The notes beneath the pieces are model-generated. The model was not told where the DNA came from. It ran no database searches and was given only the letters and a program-made list of their open reading frames with translations. From assembly GCA_900465675.1 (NCBI GenBank), contig UBJR01000019.1, positions 186,001-250,000 of the forward strand: DNA of 64,000 nucleotides, given 5' to 3'. Below, one piece after another: positions 63,430 to 64,000 of the stretch. The number at the start of each line of letters is the position of its first letter. The first letter of the stretch is position 1. Made by a program: the position numbers and the translations under genes. The stretch comes from Hyphomicrobiales bacterium. Its GTDB lineage: Bacteria > Pseudomonadota > Alphaproteobacteria > Rhizobiales > Rhizobiaceae.

Positions 63430-64000
63430 TTATGTACCACGCGGCCTCACGCGTGTCGTCGGCGCTGCCTCTTCCGGCCGCTCGGGCCAGGGATGCCGCG
63501 GATAGCGCCCGCGCATCTCGGCGCGCACGTCCTTCCACGATCCGGCCCAGAATCCCGGCAGGTCGCGTGTCGTCTGGATCGGCCGGTGCGCCGGCGATGT
63601 CAATTCGAGAAGCAGCGGCAGGCGGCCGCCGCTGATCGCCGGATGCTCCCGGAGGCCGAAAAGCTCCTGCACCCGGATCGTCAGCAACGGCTCCTCGCCG
63701 TCATACTGGATTGGATGGCGCTGCCCGGTCGGGGCCTCGAAATGCGTCGGCGCCAGCCGCGCCAGATCGCGCTGCAGGGCGTGCGGCACAAGTGCCATCA
63801 AGCCGTTCGACAACGAGCCTGCGGAGATCTCGGCAATGCCGCGGGCCTCCCCCTGGAACGGCACGAACCAGTCGTCGAGCCGCGCCAGCAGCGCCCCATC
63901 GCTCATGTCGGGCCACGGATCGCCGATCGTCCGGTGCAGGAAGCCGATCCGGTCGCGAAGCTGGGCGGCTTCCTTGGAAAAAGGCAGCGGCCCAAGTCCG
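63430..64000 (-). CDS. hrpB: ATP-dependent helicase HrpB, C-terminal part (cut by window edge)
   Basis: The frame is open from the TAA at 63430-63432 to the right edge (reading frame beginning at 63999) with no start codon needed. It encodes the C-terminal domain of HrpB, a DEAH-type helicase of uncertain role: LLLELTSPAHRPIQTTRDL, then PGFWAGSWKDVRAEMRGRYP and RHPWPERPEEA, the family's characteristic ending. About 190 residues are visible, out of roughly 820. actS begins 10 bp downstream of the stop. Confidence 0.93.
   Translation of the reverse strand, partial: GLGPLPFSKEAAQLRDRIGFLHRTIGDPWPDMSDGALLARLDDWFVPFQGEARGIAEISAGSLSNGLMALVPHALQRDLARLAPTHFEAPTGQRHPIQYDGEEPLLTIRVQELFGLREHPAISGGRLPLLLELTSPAHRPIQTTRDLPGFWAGSWKDVRAEMRGRYPRHPWPERPEEAAPTTRVRPRGT

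Overview
The window is a stretch of core chromosome from an alphaproteobacterium of the Rhizobiaceae, most likely the genus Rhizobium. The gene order mnmG-mnmE-rho-hemJ-hemE / ppsR-maf-aroE-coaE-dnaQ-secB, the chvI-chvG-hprK-ptsA-ptsH-ahcY block, hisB-DUF2628-hisHAFE-coaA, hslV-GNAT-hslU and actS-actR are all rhizobial, and the proteins (PckA, ChvG, ActS, the TsaE-phosphotransferase fusion) look like Rhizobium proteins. Coding is dense, GC-rich and mostly in overlapping operons. I saw no insertion sequence, prophage, CRISPR array, tRNA or rRNA.

Left part (1-5849): a leftward block of mnmG (cut by the window edge), mnmE, rho, hemJ and hemE. Two ParB (parS) sites lie between mnmG and mnmE. From 5850 to 6251 is an AT-rich, DnaA-box-containing gap next to hemE, which I interpret as the chromosomal replication origin. 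Genes to its left run left and genes immediately to its right run right, so transcription follows replication on both sides. A third parS-like site overlaps the maf/aroE junction and a fourth lies after pckA.

Right of the origin (6252-27546): ppsR, maf, aroE, coaE and dnaQ; then secB and fxsA on the other strand; a Tim44-like gene, mltA, an Smr gene, a small XRE regulator and gyrB; a nitroreductase facing a glutathionyl-hydroquinone reductase and a FAH-family hydrolase; phaZ; a DUF2852 membrane protein and a YgjP-type metalloprotease; the trpF-trpB-trpA-accD-folC operon; and trxA.

Middle (27621-46824): a long leftward block encodes a DivL-type sensor kinase (tyrosine in place of the phosphorylated histidine), a TsaE/AmgK-like fusion, a MurU-like nucleotidyltransferase and the AddB/AddA recombination nuclease. 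Next come ahcY with a striking upstream palindrome, the PTS regulatory proteins HPr and EIIA, a short HPr kinase, the ChvG/ChvI two-component system, and the divergent pckA.

Right part (46921-64000): arfB and alkB; coaA with the his genes; divergent hslV-GNAT-hslU; a DUF1402 protein with lytic-transglycosylase-like motifs; a cytochrome P450; glcB; an L,D-transpeptidase lipoprotein; mmcB; the ActR/ActS redox two-component system; and the end of hrpB, cut by the window edge.

No obviously new multi-gene system is present. The most interesting content is the origin/centromere layout (oriC plus four parS-like sites), the DivL protein, the ahcY operator-like palindrome, and several unusual fusions and gene insertions.
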